From Psychromonas sp. Urea-02u-13 (GTDB taxonomy: Bacteria > Pseudomonadota > Gammaproteobacteria > Enterobacterales > Psychromonadaceae), in contig NZ_PJBZ01000034.1 in NCBI RefSeq assembly GCF_002835995.1, positions 1 to 64,000 of the forward strand: a stretch of DNA of 64,000 nucleotides, read 5' to 3'. The position numbers and the translations under genes were made by a program. The notes below the pieces were generated by a model. That model was not told where the DNA came from, ran no database searches, and was given only the letters and a program-made list of their open reading frames with translations. This document shows positions 1 through 8,255 of this stretch, piece by piece. How positions within the stretch are numbered: the first letter of the stretch is position 1; every line of letters begins with the position of its first letter.

Positions 1-75
1 TAATCGAAATGCCATTTTGCGCTTGTGCTTTGATTAAAGACGTAAAATAATATTTTTTAGAGTAAGCGGGATAAA

Positions 76-690
76 ATGAAAATAGCATTATTTGATTTTG
101 ATGAAACATTAGTAGAAGAAAATTCACTCGGTTTTTTGTTTAAGCATTTTTTAGGGAAAACCCCATTACCGCTTCAGTTGTTACCTTTATTGCTAAAATC
201 GTCAACCTATAAACAACCGATTAAAACATCTATTAAGACGCACTTTTATAAGCAATCGTTGAAGAGTAAAACCTCCGCAGAGGTTTTTGCGGCGGGAGAA
301 TTTCTGTTTCAAAAAGTCACTCCAATTGATGAAGTCGTGAATATGATGACGGCTTTACATGATATTGGCATTCAAGTGTGGATTGTCACTGCGTCACCAG
401 AACAATATATTGCCGGTATCGTCAAGCGATTGGGGTGGCCCGTTGAACGTGTTATTGGGACGACTATTATAGAAAAAAATGGCTACCTTACCGGGGACAT
501 TGACAGTGAGTGCCAAGAGCAAGAAAAAGTACGCCGTTTAGAGGCTATTTTTAGCGACAGTAGTATTTCCTTTCAGGTTGAACAAGCCTTCGGAAATTTA
601 CCTGTTGATATCCCTATGTTAAATATGGCTAACAAAAAGTTTTATGTATTAGACTGCAACGTTAAGCCCTATGAAGCCGATCCTGTGTAA
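76..690 (+). CDS. HAD-IB family phosphatase (SerB-like)
   Basis: A 204-residue protein with the haloacid dehalogenase fold. Motif I is DFDET at residues 7-11, giving nucleophile Asp7 and acid/base Asp9. Motif II is the Thr-Ala-Ser at 105-107. Lys151 is a plausible motif III, and motif IV is the GNLPVDIPML stretch at 173-182. In HAD-IB enzymes motif IV is normally GDSxxDxPML; here the first Asp is Asn174, while Asp178 is kept. Members hydrolyse phosphomonoesters such as phosphoserine or lipid and nucleotide phosphates; the substrate cannot be read from sequence. A purine-rich stretch (AGCGGGAT) sits just before the ATG. The gene stands alone and is followed by a mobile-element scar. Confidence 0.85.
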   Translation: MKIALFDFDETLVEENSLGFLFKHFLGKTPLPLQLLPLLLKSSTYKQPIKTSIKTHFYKQSLKSKTSAEVFAAGEFLFQKVTPIDEVVNMMTALHDIGIQVWIVTASPEQYIAGIVKRLGWPVERVIGTTIIEKNGYLTGDIDSECQEQEKVRRLEAIFSDSSISFQVEQAFGNLPVDIPMLNMANKKFYVLDCNVKPYEADPV

Positions 691-708
691 AGGACATACT
701 ATAAAAAC

Positions 709-783
709 AATCGGGGACAGCCGTAAACTGCAATACCTTAAACTATTGATTTTATATGATTGAAGTTATGGGTGTCCTCAATT
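709..783. repeat. 75-bp inverted-repeat element, copy 1
   Basis: This unit recurs at 921-995 with only two visible differences over 75 bases. Its ends are imperfect inverted repeats (AATCGGGGACAGCC against the complement of GGGTGTCCTCAATT), which is the form of a miniature transposable element or paired IS ends. No reading frame is carried. Confidence 0.75.
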
Positions 784-804
784 AGCCAGTGTCGTGTTAC
801 CCGT

Positions 805-835
805 CATTCCCGAGTTTTTTTATCGGGAATCTCTG
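805..835. repeat. Short palindromic repeat between the two 75-bp elements
   Basis: ATTCCCGA and TCGGGAAT flank a T-rich loop, forming a hairpin of a type (GTCATTCCCGA...TCGGGAATC) that is dispersed in many proteobacterial genomes. It lies between the two copies of the 75-bp element. Confidence 0.5.
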
Positions 836-920
836 TTGGGTTAATCTAAAAGATTGGATGCCCTCGATTGGCTGTTTTCTATGGCTGAAAAGGGCACATT
901 ACGAGATAGGAAAGGGTGTT

Positions 921-995
921 AATCGGGGACAGCCGTAAACTGCAGTACCTTAACCTATTGATTTTATATGATTGAAGTTATGGGTGTCCTCAATT
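921..995. repeat. 75-bp inverted-repeat element, copy 2
   Basis: Second near-identical copy of the unit at 709-783. Its right end abuts the truncated istB reading frame (in-frame stop at 995-997), so this element may mark the breakpoint that removed the istB 5' half. Confidence 0.75.
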
Positions 996-997
996 GA

Positions 998-1366
998 CAC
1001 ACCAGTAGTACAGCATTGGTGCAGCAACTACAAAAATCCCGGGAAGCTCTCGGCCTTGAAGATGCACTAAAAAAGTTAGATAAATATGAATTGCTGATTT
1101 TAGATGACATTGGCTATGTAAAGAAAAGTGACAGTGAAAGCCAAGTATTATTTGAATTAATAGCACACCGTTATGAACGAAGTAGTTTATTGATCACAAC
1201 CAATCAAGCATTTAGTGAGTGGGATAGTATATTTGGCGACAACATGATGACAGTTGCCGCCATAGATCGCCTTGTTCACCATGCTGATATTTATAAAATA
1301 GAAGGAGAGAGTTACCGTAAAAAAGAAGCTTTAAAATCAAACCAAGAAATCGGTCAAGTTAATTGA
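998..1366 (+). pseudogene. istB: IS21-family helper ATPase IstB, C-terminal remnant
   Basis: The frame encodes about 120 residues matching the C-terminal half of IstB, the DnaA/DnaC-like AAA+ helper of IS21 transposases. The Walker B region LLILDDIGYV, the sensor-like LLITTNQAFSEW and the terminal AIDRLVHHADIYKIEGESYR block are visible. IstB is normally about 250 residues, so the N-terminal domain and Walker A are missing, and no istA transposase is present. The best start is a TTG at 1016, and the frame is open back to a stop at 995-997. It is a degraded insertion-sequence remnant. Confidence 0.88.
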
Positions 1367-1391
1367 CGCCGATCGGTCAAAGTAATTGACG
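1349..1391. repeat. Paired IS21-type terminal repeats
   Basis: Two 20-bp copies, ATCGGTCAAGTTAATTGACG at 1349-1368 and ATCGGTCAAAGTAATTGACG at 1372-1391, are spaced by 23 bp. Each contains a GTCAA-N5-TTGAC palindrome. Multiple short terminal repeats are typical of IS21-family ends, so this probably marks the right end of the insertion next to the istB remnant. Confidence 0.6.
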
Positions 1392-1784
1392 TCTGATAGG
1401 TTCTACTAAATGAAGGAAATTACCAAGTTTATTGTAGTTTTTTGTTAACCATTTTACTGGCGGGATTTTTTGCTCACCTAACAGCAACCAACCGTCTTTT
1501 GGTGGGACATCTGTTTTTGCAAGATTAAACTCAATTTTACAACCACTAGCTGCTAATTCATCAATTTCTGAGAGCATTTTGATAGCTTTGTGTGGTTGCC
1601 AAGTTTCAACAATAGAACTGGGAATATTTTTGATACCATGTAAAAGCTTTTGGTAAACGATTGCTTCGATACAAAATCTTAGTTCAAGGCAAGCATAAAT
1701 ATGATCTGTAGTATTCTCTGAATCTAGAAGCTGCATTGCTCGGTGTAAGTGTGATTCTTTTTTATAGATACTAAATACTGACAC
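1377..1784 (-). CDS. Unknown protein, probably 3'-truncated by the IS21 end
   Basis: I do not recognise this 135-residue product. It starts at a GTG preceded by AAGGA at good spacing. The N-terminal 50 residues look helical and contain a Cys-Leu-Glu-Leu-Arg-Phe-Cys-Ile-Glu-Ala block that recalls HEPN-like helical bundles, though this is only a resemblance. The last nine codons (VEPIRRQLL) are read from IS21 terminal-repeat sequence, so the natural C-terminus has probably been lost. It lies 33 bp downstream of the HNH gene on the same strand and is likely its operon partner. Base composition is AT-rich compared with later genes. Confidence 0.6.
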   Translation of the reverse strand: MSVFSIYKKESHLHRAMQLLDSENTTDHIYACLELRFCIEAIVYQKLLHGIKNIPSSIVETWQPHKAIKMLSEIDELAASGCKIEFNLAKTDVPPKDGWLLLGEQKIPPVKWLTKNYNKLGNFLHLVEPIRRQLL

Positions 1785-1817
1785 GGGAGTCCTTAAAGCT
1801 AACGCCTTGTTAAATTT

Positions 1818-2603
1818 TTACTTGTACCACTTTTGATAAGAATTAGAAGTTACAGCTTCTCCTGCTTTTTTCTCATTCTGATTGCACTCTTTACACAATA
1901 ATTGGATATTTGTTACATCATTAAATCCATATTGCGCAAGTGCTACAATGTGGTCGTAATTTTCTTTGTTATCGATATTTACAATACCAGACAAATCTTT
2001 ATTACAAAGGACACATTGCCCTCGATCTCTAAAATATACAGCCCTCTTAACCCATTGCGGTATATGACCTCTTTTTAATCTACCTCGTTTAGTTATAAGG
2101 TCATTATCAACTTTTTTAAGACCTTCTCTTTCAAGTGCTCCAGAAACCATTAAATTAAATTCCATGAGAAGGTCTCGATTTTGAAAAAGAATATAAAAAA
2201 CTTCTTCAACTGTATGAGTTAATAATTGATCATATTCCTCACTCAGATGTTCCATATAATTATAAATAAGATCATCATTATGCTCTGTCTTACTTTCATT
2301 TTTTTCTATATAACTTTGAAATGATATATGCGGAATAGAGTGAAAGTTCAAAGCCCATTCAATAGGTAAATGCTTACTTTTATTTTCAGATAATTCGTTT
2401 AAATTCTCATAATAAATACGATCAATTACGAAATATAAATATTTATGGAAAAGTGAAATCTTAGGAAACGTTTCTATTAAATATGCAACATTACCACTAC
2501 CGTGAAATTCATCCAGAGCTCTAGCCATTGAAAATTGATTTTGAAGGGTATTCTTAATCACATTACAAAAATAATACGTTTCATAAAACTTAGCGTTTAA
2601 CAT
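1818..2603 (-). CDS. HNH endonuclease domain protein
   Basis: A 261-residue protein. The first 170 residues are a helical domain I do not recognise. The C-terminal 90 residues form an HNH nuclease: a CVLCNKDL zinc knuckle, the YDHIVALAQYG core with the catalytic His, then NIQLLCKECNQNEK with the second Cys pair and Asn. The start ATG is preceded by GGAGG at short spacing. Free-standing HNH proteins with a unique N-terminal domain occur in restriction, anti-phage and toxin systems, but nothing here shows which. It is AT-rich, next to an IS scar, and paired with a truncated downstream gene, so it is probably a horizontally acquired fragment. Confidence 0.8.
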   Translation of the reverse strand: MLNAKFYETYYFCNVIKNTLQNQFSMARALDEFHGSGNVAYLIETFPKISLFHKYLYFVIDRIYYENLNELSENKSKHLPIEWALNFHSIPHISFQSYIEKNESKTEHNDDLIYNYMEHLSEEYDQLLTHTVEEVFYILFQNRDLLMEFNLMVSGALEREGLKKVDNDLITKRGRLKRGHIPQWVKRAVYFRDRGQCVLCNKDLSGIVNIDNKENYDHIVALAQYGFNDVTNIQLLCKECNQNEKKAGEAVTSNSYQKWYK

Positions 2604-2945
2604 GAGCCTCCAAAAAAATCTAACAGTGTTATTAAGCAGAATTTATCAGTCTTTTATCGGACTAATGAAAGCGACTTATTCATTAAAAGTTTAATAAATA
2701 ATGATATAGGAATTCAATAGAAACTAAAAGTACAGTGGATTTTATTTGTGGTTTTTTTATTAATGAATTTATTACTTACTTTGTTGATTAGTCTATTGAT
2801 TATTTACTGAATTCATTGATAAAAGAAGATGGAAATAAGGGAGGGGAGCTGAGTGTTTTGGTGAGACTTAACTGCTAGAAAATTCACTAGCAAAAGAGAG
2901 TGTGACGTTATAATTACTTAACGTCACAGGTAACTGCTTAACTGT
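2604..2945. other. AT-rich intergenic stretch
   Basis: About 340 bp without a convincing gene. The left part should hold the promoter of the HNH unit. The only clear structure is the 9-bp inverted repeat at 2902-2927, listed separately. Confidence 0.5.
2902..2927 (-). terminator. Inverted repeat, possible terminator of the LysE gene
   Basis: GTGACGTTA and TAACGTCAC form a perfect 9-bp stem with an 8-base loop. It lies 19 bp past the stop of the minus-strand LysE gene. On that strand it is followed by a pyrimidine-rich run (ACTCTCTTTT) rather than a clean T tract, so termination is likely but not certain. Confidence 0.45.
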
Positions 2946-3587
2946 TTATCTGTTTATTGCGAGATAAGAGCCGGCGGCTATCATAATGCTACCTGCGCCT
3001 TGGTTTAAGCGTTTATGGGCGAGAGGGGTCTTGAGCATGTTACCCATACGACTTGCACCATAAGCAATCAACATAATGCCGGACATTAACGCAAGCGATG
3101 AAAGTATTGATACCAGTACAATGTCTTGTGCTTTTAATACGGTTAAATCAATAAAAGTGGGTAAGAATGAAATGTAAAAAAGAATCACTTTGGGGTTTGA
3201 GGCAGAAATCAAGAAACCTTGTGTAAAACTCGCTAGTGGTGAGTCTTTTGTCTGGGTTTCGGGTAGCGCTTCTGATCCTGTTTCAACGGCACTTTTAACA
3301 TGGGGTAAGGCTTTAAACATTTTGTAACCTAAGTAAATAAGGTAAGCCGCGCCTAAGTAGCGAATAACCAAAAACACCTCAGCGTAATTATGCGCAAGAC
3401 TGGCTAAACCAAAACAGGCGGCAATCAGGTACAGAAGGTCGCTACTAACCATGCCCATTGCCAGTAAATAGCATTTTCGCGGACCATAAACCATCGCACG
3501 CGCAAGAATGGCAAACACACCTGGGCCTGGGGTAATGCCAAAAATAAAGATGGCAATAAAAAAGGTAATCGCGGCTTCTAGTGACAT
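2946..3587 (-). CDS. LysE/RhtB family amino-acid exporter
   Basis: About 213 residues with five or six hydrophobic segments. The N-terminal FGITPGPGVFAILARAM segment is the family signature (PGP motif after the first helix), and the YLGAAYLIYLGYKMF segment is the conserved third-helix region. Members export amino acids such as lysine, threonine, homoserine or leucine across the inner membrane; the substrate is not predictable. I place the start at the ATG at 3587, with AAGGG upstream, rather than the in-frame TTG at 3608. The gene appears monocistronic. Confidence 0.9.
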   Translation of the reverse strand: MSLEAAITFFIAIFIFGITPGPGVFAILARAMVYGPRKCYLLAMGMVSSDLLYLIAACFGLASLAHNYAEVFLVIRYLGAAYLIYLGYKMFKALPHVKSAVETGSEALPETQTKDSPLASFTQGFLISASNPKVILFYISFLPTFIDLTVLKAQDIVLVSILSSLALMSGIMLIAYGASRMGNMLKTPLAHKRLNQGAGSIMIAAGSYLAINR

Positions 3588-3748
3588 ATTACAGCCCTTA
3601 TCAATCAATAAATTTAAGGACTATATCATAGAATATTCGTCGTGCTATAGGGGCTTTTAGCGGGCCGTTACGATTGAATTTCAAGTAAATATTACGTTAT
3701 TTTTTCGATGATATTTTGTAACTGTTTATATGTATTAGTTACAGGCAT

Positions 3749-3774
3749 TAAGCCTCTGTATTAAGCCTCTGCAT
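3749..3774. repeat. 13-bp direct repeat
   Basis: TTAAGCCTCTGTA is followed immediately by TTAAGCCTCTGCA in the gap between the LysE and solute-binding genes. It is a simple tandem duplication with no evident function. Confidence 0.6.
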
Positions 3775-3830
3775 TAACGGGTCAGCACGTTATCTTCGTT
3801 TTCTATGCTGGCACGTTAATAATAAGGGGC

Positions 3831-4589
3831 TTAGTCGAGGCCCATTTCAGCTCTGAAATCGCGTACGATTTCATCGTAAACGCCGTTATTTTTAATCTTA
3901 ATCAAACCTGCTTCAAAGCGTTCAGACATGACTTTTCCCTGCGGGTGCTCTTTGGAGAACGCGAGCCAAAATCCATCAATGGAGATAGTACCGACTTTGA
4001 CAACTTTGCCTGTCAGTCCTTTTTTCTTGATTCTAAGGTGGCCGGGCATTTCATTCATGAGAATAAAATCGACACGACCGTGATCAAGCATACCAATCAG
4101 TTGATAATCTGATCTGGCTTCAAAGCGGGTAATGTCGGGGTTTTCCATAAAAACAGTCGGGTAGGTATAACCAATTGTGATACCTACATTTTTACCCACT
4201 AGAGAGTCGAGTGTTAGGCCTCGTTGAGTTCGCTCTTCAAGGGAAAAAATAGACAGCTCTTCTTTAAATAGCGGGGTTTTATGCCAATAATATTGGTTAC
4301 GGTTTTTGTCTGTAATGGTGGCATTAAAACAGGCCAGTATGTCTTTGCTTTGGGCGACACGCATGCAACGAGAAAAGGGCATGGTTTTGAATTTAGCATG
4401 TAGGTTCTCTGCATCTAACACGGCATTCACCAGTTTAGGGGCTAACCCCACGGGCTCCGCGCTAATTTTATCTTTTTCGCTATAGGGGGCCCAATCGTCT
4501 TCGGCTGCAATTATTAAAGACTCACTCCAAGTTTCGCTACTGACCATTGAACAGGTAAGTAATAGCCAGCTTAACTGTGTCCATTTCAT
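3831..4589 (-). CDS. Periplasmic solute-binding protein, SBP_bac_3 type
   Basis: About 252 residues from the ATG at 4589, which follows TAGGAG and opens a signal peptide (hydrophobic LSWLLLTCSMV, cleavage near residue 22). The mature part begins with the typical IIAAEDDWAPYS strand of amino-acid-binding or MltF-type family 3 proteins, followed by GLAPKLVNAVL and a two-lobe pattern. No permease or ATPase gene is adjacent, so it may be an orphan binding protein or a sensory input. The C-terminal FEAGLIKIKNNGVYDEIVRDF is the common closing helix of the family. A second member lies at 7209. Confidence 0.82.
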   Translation of the reverse strand: MKWTQLSWLLLTCSMVSSETWSESLIIAAEDDWAPYSEKDKISAEPVGLAPKLVNAVLDAENLHAKFKTMPFSRCMRVAQSKDILACFNATITDKNRNQYYWHKTPLFKEELSIFSLEERTQRGLTLDSLVGKNVGITIGYTYPTVFMENPDITRFEARSDYQLIGMLDHGRVDFILMNEMPGHLRIKKKGLTGKVVKVGTISIDGFWLAFSKEHPQGKVMSERFEAGLIKIKNNGVYDEIVRDFRAEMGLD

Positions 4590-4903
4590 CTTTGTGCTCC
4601 TATTAAGTGCAAGGTAGTTAGCATTTAATAGTGTAGCAATCATTCTTAAAGTAGGGATTCTTTAGAATGTGCCTGATAGGCTAGAAAGAGGGCTTAAGTG
4701 ATATTTTTTAGTTATCACCTCTCATCGCTAAAAGTATGCCAATGGTTTGATTTCTAACCACTTTCAAAAGACGGCACGCCATTTTTAGGCAAAGAGAAAA
4801 CACTCTAAAAATAATGATTTTTATTTGTATTAGAATTTAGCTTTTTAAAGTAAGTGCGCTATATTATTATGAAATAAGAAGTCTCACACTAAGGTAACGG
4901 AAA
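4590..4903. other. Divergent intergenic region
   Basis: About 310 bp between two divergently oriented genes. It must carry both promoters. It is AT-rich near 4800-4870, but I see no operator or structured RNA that I can defend. Confidence 0.4.
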
Positions 4904-6070
4904 ATGTTTAAAAAAACATATATAGCAACAGCACTTATTACAGCATCATTCGGAATTCAAGCTGCAACACATAGCTTTGATGCTCGTTCAACGGGAATGG
5001 GGGGGATCGGTGCGTCGAGTGCAGACTACCTAACCGCAGCTTTCCATAACCCCGCTTTAGTCGCAAGATACAATGAAGATGACAATGTCGGTATTTTGTT
5101 GCCATATGTTGCTGCAAGTGCCCAAGATCCTGACTCAATTATGGATCAGTTAGATGATTTTTCAGACATCTATGATAACGCAGATACTTCTACAAACCCT
5201 GATGATGTTATTCAAGCATTAAGTGATCTAAATGGTAATTCAGGTCATGTTCAAGTGGGTGTTGGTGGCGTTATTGCAGTTCCAAATCATCTTTTATCCT
5301 TTAGTATTTATGCCAAATCATATGCTGATGCATTTGTTGTTGCTGATGTTCATGAAGATGATTTAGATAAGGACAGTTATTTAGATCCTAATTATAACCT
5401 GCAATCTCAAGGTGTGACGTTAGGTGTGGCTATTTTAGAGGGTGGGGTCGCGATTGCTAAAGACTTTAAATTTGAACAAGGCACATTTTATGTTGGACTG
5501 ACGCCAAAGTATCAACAGGTGACAACGATCAACTATGTGGTTGATCTTAATGATTATGAATTTGATGATTGGGATGATAAAAAGTATCAAAGTGAGGATG
5601 CTAATTTTAATGTAGATTTTGGTGTCGCTTACGCAATGCCTCAAGGGCTTGTATTTGGTCTTGTGGGTAAAAACCTGATTGAACAAAGCTATGAAACAGT
5701 GAATGTAAAAAATGTTCAAGCTAACTACACACTAAATCCTGTTTATACTGCATCGGCAAGTTATAACCATTCTTTGTTTACTGTTGGCTTGGATGTCGAT
5801 TTAAATGAGAATGAGCGTTACGACAATTTCACTGAAATCAGTGAAAAATCAGACAATACTCAAATGGCGGGCCTTGGTGCAGAGTTTAATGCTTGGGATT
5901 GGGCACAAGTGCGTATTGGTTACCAAACAGATATTGCTGACACGTTAGATGATCAAATGACTGCAGGTTTAGGGATATCACCGTTTGGTGTTTTCAGTCT
6001 TGACCTGGCAGCCACCTATTCTGGTGATGAACAGTTTGGTGCCGCTATACAAACTGCGTTTACATTCTAA
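4904..6070 (+). CDS. TraF-like outer-membrane beta-barrel protein (PF13729 type)
   Basis: A 388-residue exported protein with a clear signal peptide (residues 1-20, cleavage after GIQA). Right after it comes the family hallmark SFDARSTGMGGIGASSADYLTAAFHNPAL, shared by the conjugal-transfer TraF_2 and FadL-like barrels. The rest is alternating beta-strand sequence ending in an aromatic C-terminal residue (TAFTF), the signal for outer-membrane insertion. Despite the family name, no conjugation genes lie nearby, and these proteins are common in marine gammaproteobacterial chromosomes, so a porin or lipid-uptake role is as likely. AAGG-rich RBS precedes the ATG; a terminator follows. Confidence 0.8.
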   Translation: MFKKTYIATALITASFGIQAATHSFDARSTGMGGIGASSADYLTAAFHNPALVARYNEDDNVGILLPYVAASAQDPDSIMDQLDDFSDIYDNADTSTNPDDVIQALSDLNGNSGHVQVGVGGVIAVPNHLLSFSIYAKSYADAFVVADVHEDDLDKDSYLDPNYNLQSQGVTLGVAILEGGVAIAKDFKFEQGTFYVGLTPKYQQVTTINYVVDLNDYEFDDWDDKKYQSEDANFNVDFGVAYAMPQGLVFGLVGKNLIEQSYETVNVKNVQANYTLNPVYTASASYNHSLFTVGLDVDLNENERYDNFTEISEKSDNTQMAGLGAEFNAWDWAQVRIGYQTDIADTLDDQMTAGLGISPFGVFSLDLAATYSGDEQFGAAIQTAFTF

Positions 6071-6099
6071 TTTAGATTGTTAAATTAGAAAATTGCTTG

Positions 6100-6134
6100 G
6101 TGTTGTTGTTCTGTTGAATAACAACACTTTTTTA
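6100..6134 (+). terminator. Rho-independent terminator after the TraF-like gene
   Basis: GTGTTGTT at 6100-6107 pairs with AACAACAC at 6120-6127, followed by a run of six T. Confidence 0.75.
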
Positions 6135-6283
6135 TCTGTTCACGACACCTCTTATTATTTCCTATTTCCTTGTTTTTCTGCCATTTCAACTGCTTGTACA
6201 TTTCTTTTTCTTCGTGGTGAATCGCTTTTGAACTTATTTAAGCGCCCCCATTAAACTGTGTATCTGTTAGAAAAACTTGTTTT

Positions 6284-6886
6284 TTGAGGGGCGCTCATAT
6301 ATATATCTATTCTTTTAGAAATAGTCCTGTGCAGGTGGAAAAATTGAGAGAAGATAAAACGTCACATTTAGTGTTTGGTCGAGAATGCGGAGAGTGTACT
6401 GCTTGTTGTGTTGTACTGCTTATTGATGATGAAAATTTTAAAAAACCAGCTGATCAAGTTTGTTCAAACTTGATGGAGCAAGGTGGATGTAAAATTTATA
6501 CTACACGACCTTCGGTATGCCAAGAATGGTATTGTGCATGGCGTTTTATGGAGCAGTTAGACGAAACATGGCGACCTGATCGTTCTGGTGTTTTGTTACG
6601 CTCAGACGAAAATGGCATTATTTTTCAGCCAATACGTGATCCTAAAACAGTATTAACCACTGAACGTGCTATCGAGTTAATTGGTGGTGGTGTCGCCCAG
6701 GGGATTCCGATGTCGATGTCTATTCCGACAAAAGAGGGATTTCGCAGCTTTGGTTTGTCACTGAATGACTATTTAGAAGAGGCGGTGCAGTCAAGAAATC
6801 TGGTTACTATTCAAGAAAAAATGATTGAACTGATTGCGTATTCAGAAGCACAAAATACAGCAATGATCCCAATATTAGAAGGCTAA
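6284..6886 (+). CDS. YkgJ-family cysteine cluster protein
   Basis: About 200 residues or slightly fewer. The N-terminal half holds the PF03692 (CxxCxxCC) cluster: CGECTACC, then further Cys residues in GGCKIY and PSVCQEWYCAW, which is expected to bind Zn or an Fe-S cluster. Function of the family is unknown. The start is unclear: the frame opens at a TTG at 6284, with GTG codons at 6329 and 6335 and no early ATG. The conserved region begins near residue 28, so any of these would encode the full domain. Confidence 0.78.
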   Translation: MRGAHIYIYSFRNSPVQVEKLREDKTSHLVFGRECGECTACCVVLLIDDENFKKPADQVCSNLMEQGGCKIYTTRPSVCQEWYCAWRFMEQLDETWRPDRSGVLLRSDENGIIFQPIRDPKTVLTTERAIELIGGGVAQGIPMSMSIPTKEGFRSFGLSLNDYLEEAVQSRNLVTIQEKMIELIAYSEAQNTAMIPILEG

Positions 6887-6900
6887 AATCTCTTCTCTCA

Positions 6901-6936
6901 CACGCTGATGGTGACTCTTTATCAGCGTGAAATTTG
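6901..6936 (+). terminator. Probable terminator after the YkgJ gene
   Basis: CACGCTGAT at 6901-6909 and ATCAGCGTG at 6921-6929 form a perfect 9-bp stem. The following AAATTTGTT is a weak U tract. Confidence 0.55.
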
Positions 6937-7208
6937 TTATGGTAATTAACCACTTAGTCATAACGAATTACCATCACCATTCCTCATTATTCTTCATTTA
7001 TCTCGCTGATTAAACATGAACACATTTATCTATTACTCTCTCTTGCTACGATCTATGATACGGCCTATCGCTACGAGCTGTTAATGCGAGCACTACCCAA
7101 ATAGCGTACCACGGTCTAACATTAATCTAAGCGAGATAAACATGTTTCATTTGAAACGATGTGGGTTGCTAGAAGACAATCAAATAGTCATAAGTAGATG
7201 GGGTATTC
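6937..7208. other. Intergenic region without a recognised feature
   Basis: I see no gene here. A short palindrome GTTTCATTTGAAAC lies near 7144 upstream of the solute-binding gene and could be an operator, but this is weak. Confidence 0.3.
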
Positions 7209-7952
7209 ATGATGAGGGTATATTTAATACGAACAGTGTTTTTTATAATGACAATCCTAGTAAATGTCACTTATGCGCAGCCTATCCAAATAGTGACAGA
7301 ACAATACCCGCCTTATAATTACGAACAAGACGGTGAAATTAAAGGTATCGGAACAGAAGTTGTTCAGGCTGTATTTAAAGAAGCTGGCATGGCTGCAAAC
7401 ATAAAAGTATATCCCTGGGCGAGGGCATATAAAAATGCGCTGAAGAGAGAAAATGTACTTATTTATTCGATTAGTCGTACGCAACAACGAGAGAAATTTT
7501 TTAAATGGGTTGGGGTGATTGTGCCTATCGATTTTTATATCTATTCTTTAATAGAAAGAACGGATATTCATATTGACCAGTTAGAAGGTGCTCAGCAGTA
7601 CAGTATCGGGACGGTAAGAAGTGACGCATTAGAACAATTATTCACAGGTAAAGGCTTTTCAAAAGTGCATAAAAGTATCTCAAATAAAATCGTAATGGAG
7701 ATGTTATTTGCTGAGCGTTTAGATCTATGGCCAATCTCTGAACTTGCTGCAAACCATCTACTATTACAAAATAATCACGCGCTATCCTCCGTCAGAAAGG
7801 TTTATCACTTAGAAGGATTTTCGTCGGATGGGCTGTATATGGCCTTTGGGCTGCAAACCTCAGACAGTGTTGTATCAACATTTAAAGACGCGCTTGAAAG
7901 CATTAAACGTAAGGGAATTTACCAAGATATCATTGACAAATATGTCGAATAA
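7209..7952 (+). CDS. Periplasmic solute-binding protein, SBP_bac_3 type
   Basis: A 247-residue exported protein. Residues 1-23 are a signal peptide ending in TYA, followed by QPIQIVTEQYPPYNYEQDG, the first strand and loop of family 3 binding proteins. The VYPWARAYKNAL and SRTQQREKFFKWVG segments match the orphan amino-acid-binding-like proteins common in Vibrio, Shewanella and Psychromonas. There are no adjacent transport genes. Two ATG codons in tandem (7209, 7212) follow a GGGG-containing RBS. It is distantly similar in layout to the protein at 3831 but is not a recent duplicate. Confidence 0.82.
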   Translation: MMRVYLIRTVFFIMTILVNVTYAQPIQIVTEQYPPYNYEQDGEIKGIGTEVVQAVFKEAGMAANIKVYPWARAYKNALKRENVLIYSISRTQQREKFFKWVGVIVPIDFYIYSLIERTDIHIDQLEGAQQYSIGTVRSDALEQLFTGKGFSKVHKSISNKIVMEMLFAERLDLWPISELAANHLLLQNNHALSSVRKVYHLEGFSSDGLYMAFGLQTSDSVVSTFKDALESIKRKGIYQDIIDKYVE

Positions 7953-8255
7953 TCGCGTGAGATTTTATGTTCATGAGATATTGCTACGCTCTTTTAAATT
8001 AAAACCTGTTTTTACTTCTCACTACCTTGTGAAATCAGTGCCTTTATCTTCATCGATAGGCAGGTGAAAAAGAATAAAAAACAATCAGTTCAATGAAAAT
8101 CCACTGTATTTAGCGCTAACTGCCTAGCGCGCCTAGCTTTTCAACTTGCCAGCCACTACAATGCGCGCCATTTCCCATTTTAATGATTTTTTTTACAGCG
8201 TTATTATCAGGCTGTAACAATTTCAATAGTACGTAACTATATTAAGCAGATAACT
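7953..8255. other. Intergenic region
   Basis: About 300 bp with no supportable gene. It should contain the promoter of the following membrane-protein gene. Confidence 0.35.

Noticed and set aside
4904-6070. TraF-like name as evidence of a conjugative element
   Set aside because: No other transfer genes occur nearby, and this barrel family is common on chromosomes of marine gammaproteobacteria.
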